5,685 bases of DNA from Deltaproteobacteria bacterium (lineage in GTDB: Bacteria; Myxococcota_A; Polyangia; Polyangiales; Houyiibacteriaceae), in contig JAFDFW010000178.1 of assembly GCA_019309605.1 (NCBI GenBank), positions 1 through 5,685 on the forward strand. The letters run 5' to 3'. This document shows positions 5,543 to 5,685 of this stretch, piece after piece (the stretch's first letter is position 1; each line of letters opens with the position of its first letter). The position numbers and the translations under genes were made by a program. The notes beneath the pieces are model-generated. The model ran no database searches. It was given only the letters and a program-made list of their open reading frames with translations, and was not told the DNA's origin.

Positions 5543-5685
5543 CAGCGCCAGCGCCAGTGGCAGCGCCAGTGACAGTGACAGTGCCAGTGACAGCGCCAGT
5601 GTCAGCGCCAGTGACAGCGCCAGTGTCAGTGTCAGTGACGGTGACGGTGACGGTGACGGTGACGGTGTCAGCGCCAGTGACGGTG
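5543..5685 (+). repeat. Degenerate hexanucleotide tandem array, C[A/G]G[C/T]GN
   Basis: There are 23 complete six-base units plus five bases of a 24th, with no phase slip, and the array continues past the window edge. Units are mainly CAGCGC, CAGTGA, CAGTGT and CGGTGA, with single CAGTGG and CAGTGC. Unit positions 1, 3 and 5 (C, G, G) never vary; all change is at positions 2, 4 and 6. Units 17-20 are four identical CGGTGA copies, which looks like a recent local expansion, while the rest is a mosaic. Several frames on both strands stay open simply because the unit is two codons long. The plus-strand frame in register with E2 would read Ser or Gly alternating with Ala, Asp, Val or Gly. I regard the array as intergenic, but it could belong to a gene beginning or ending outside the window. 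Confidence 0.95.

Noticed and set aside
5001..5685. Minus-strand frame open from the window end through the hexamer array into the E2 gene
   Set aside because: It lies antisense to the conserved E2 catalytic core. Its openness comes from GC bias and from the two-codon repeat unit, which avoids stops in several frames.
5543..5685. CRISPR array
   Set aside because: The repeat period is six bases with no spacers. It is a direct hexamer array, not 23-40 base repeats separated by unique spacers.

Overview
This window of about 5.7 kb comes from a GC-rich, gene-dense bacterial chromosome. It carries five clear protein-coding loci (six if the first open frame is split, as I think it should be), no RNA gene and no insertion sequence. 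The E2 protein style, the Hsp70-like ATPase made only of a nucleotide-binding domain and the degenerate hexamer repeat would fit a myxobacterium-like (Myxococcota/deltaproteobacterial) genome. That placement is inference from general resemblance; no marker gene here fixes the taxonomy.

Layout, left to right. On the minus strand, one uninterrupted frame (55-1593) encodes an FAD/NAD(P)H oxidoreductase domain plus a plant-type [2Fe-2S] ferredoxin domain, followed by a complete Bcp/PrxQ peroxiredoxin. The peroxiredoxin has its own ATG and strong Shine-Dalgarno. A one-base shift just before the join gives the ferredoxin its own stop codon, so the apparent fusion is more likely two adjacent genes joined by an indel. 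A 130-base divergent spacer leads to a plus-strand Hsp70-like protein (1724-2917) that has the whole ATPase domain and nothing after it. It converges, across a 46-base spacer with a GGGAC/GTCCC hairpin, on a minus-strand pair: a TerB-like protein (3817-4143) upstream of a small MscS-type mechanosensitive channel (2964-3791). A second divergent spacer leads to a plus-strand dihydrolipoamide acyltransferase, the E2 subunit of a 2-oxoacid dehydrogenase (4269-5528).

The last 150 bases hold a run of nine G and then a phase-perfect degenerate hexamer array (5543 to the window end). The array has 23 full units and runs off the edge.

Functional reading: the left four-fifths has a loose stress theme (hydroperoxide removal, an electron-transfer reductase, an Hsp70-type ATPase, osmotic pressure release and a TerB-like protein), while E2 belongs to central carbon or branched-chain metabolism. 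I see no convincing new multi-gene defence or biosynthetic system. The points most worth checking are the reductase/peroxiredoxin junction, the substrate-domain-less Hsp70, and the hexamer array with the abrupt codon-usage change just before it.
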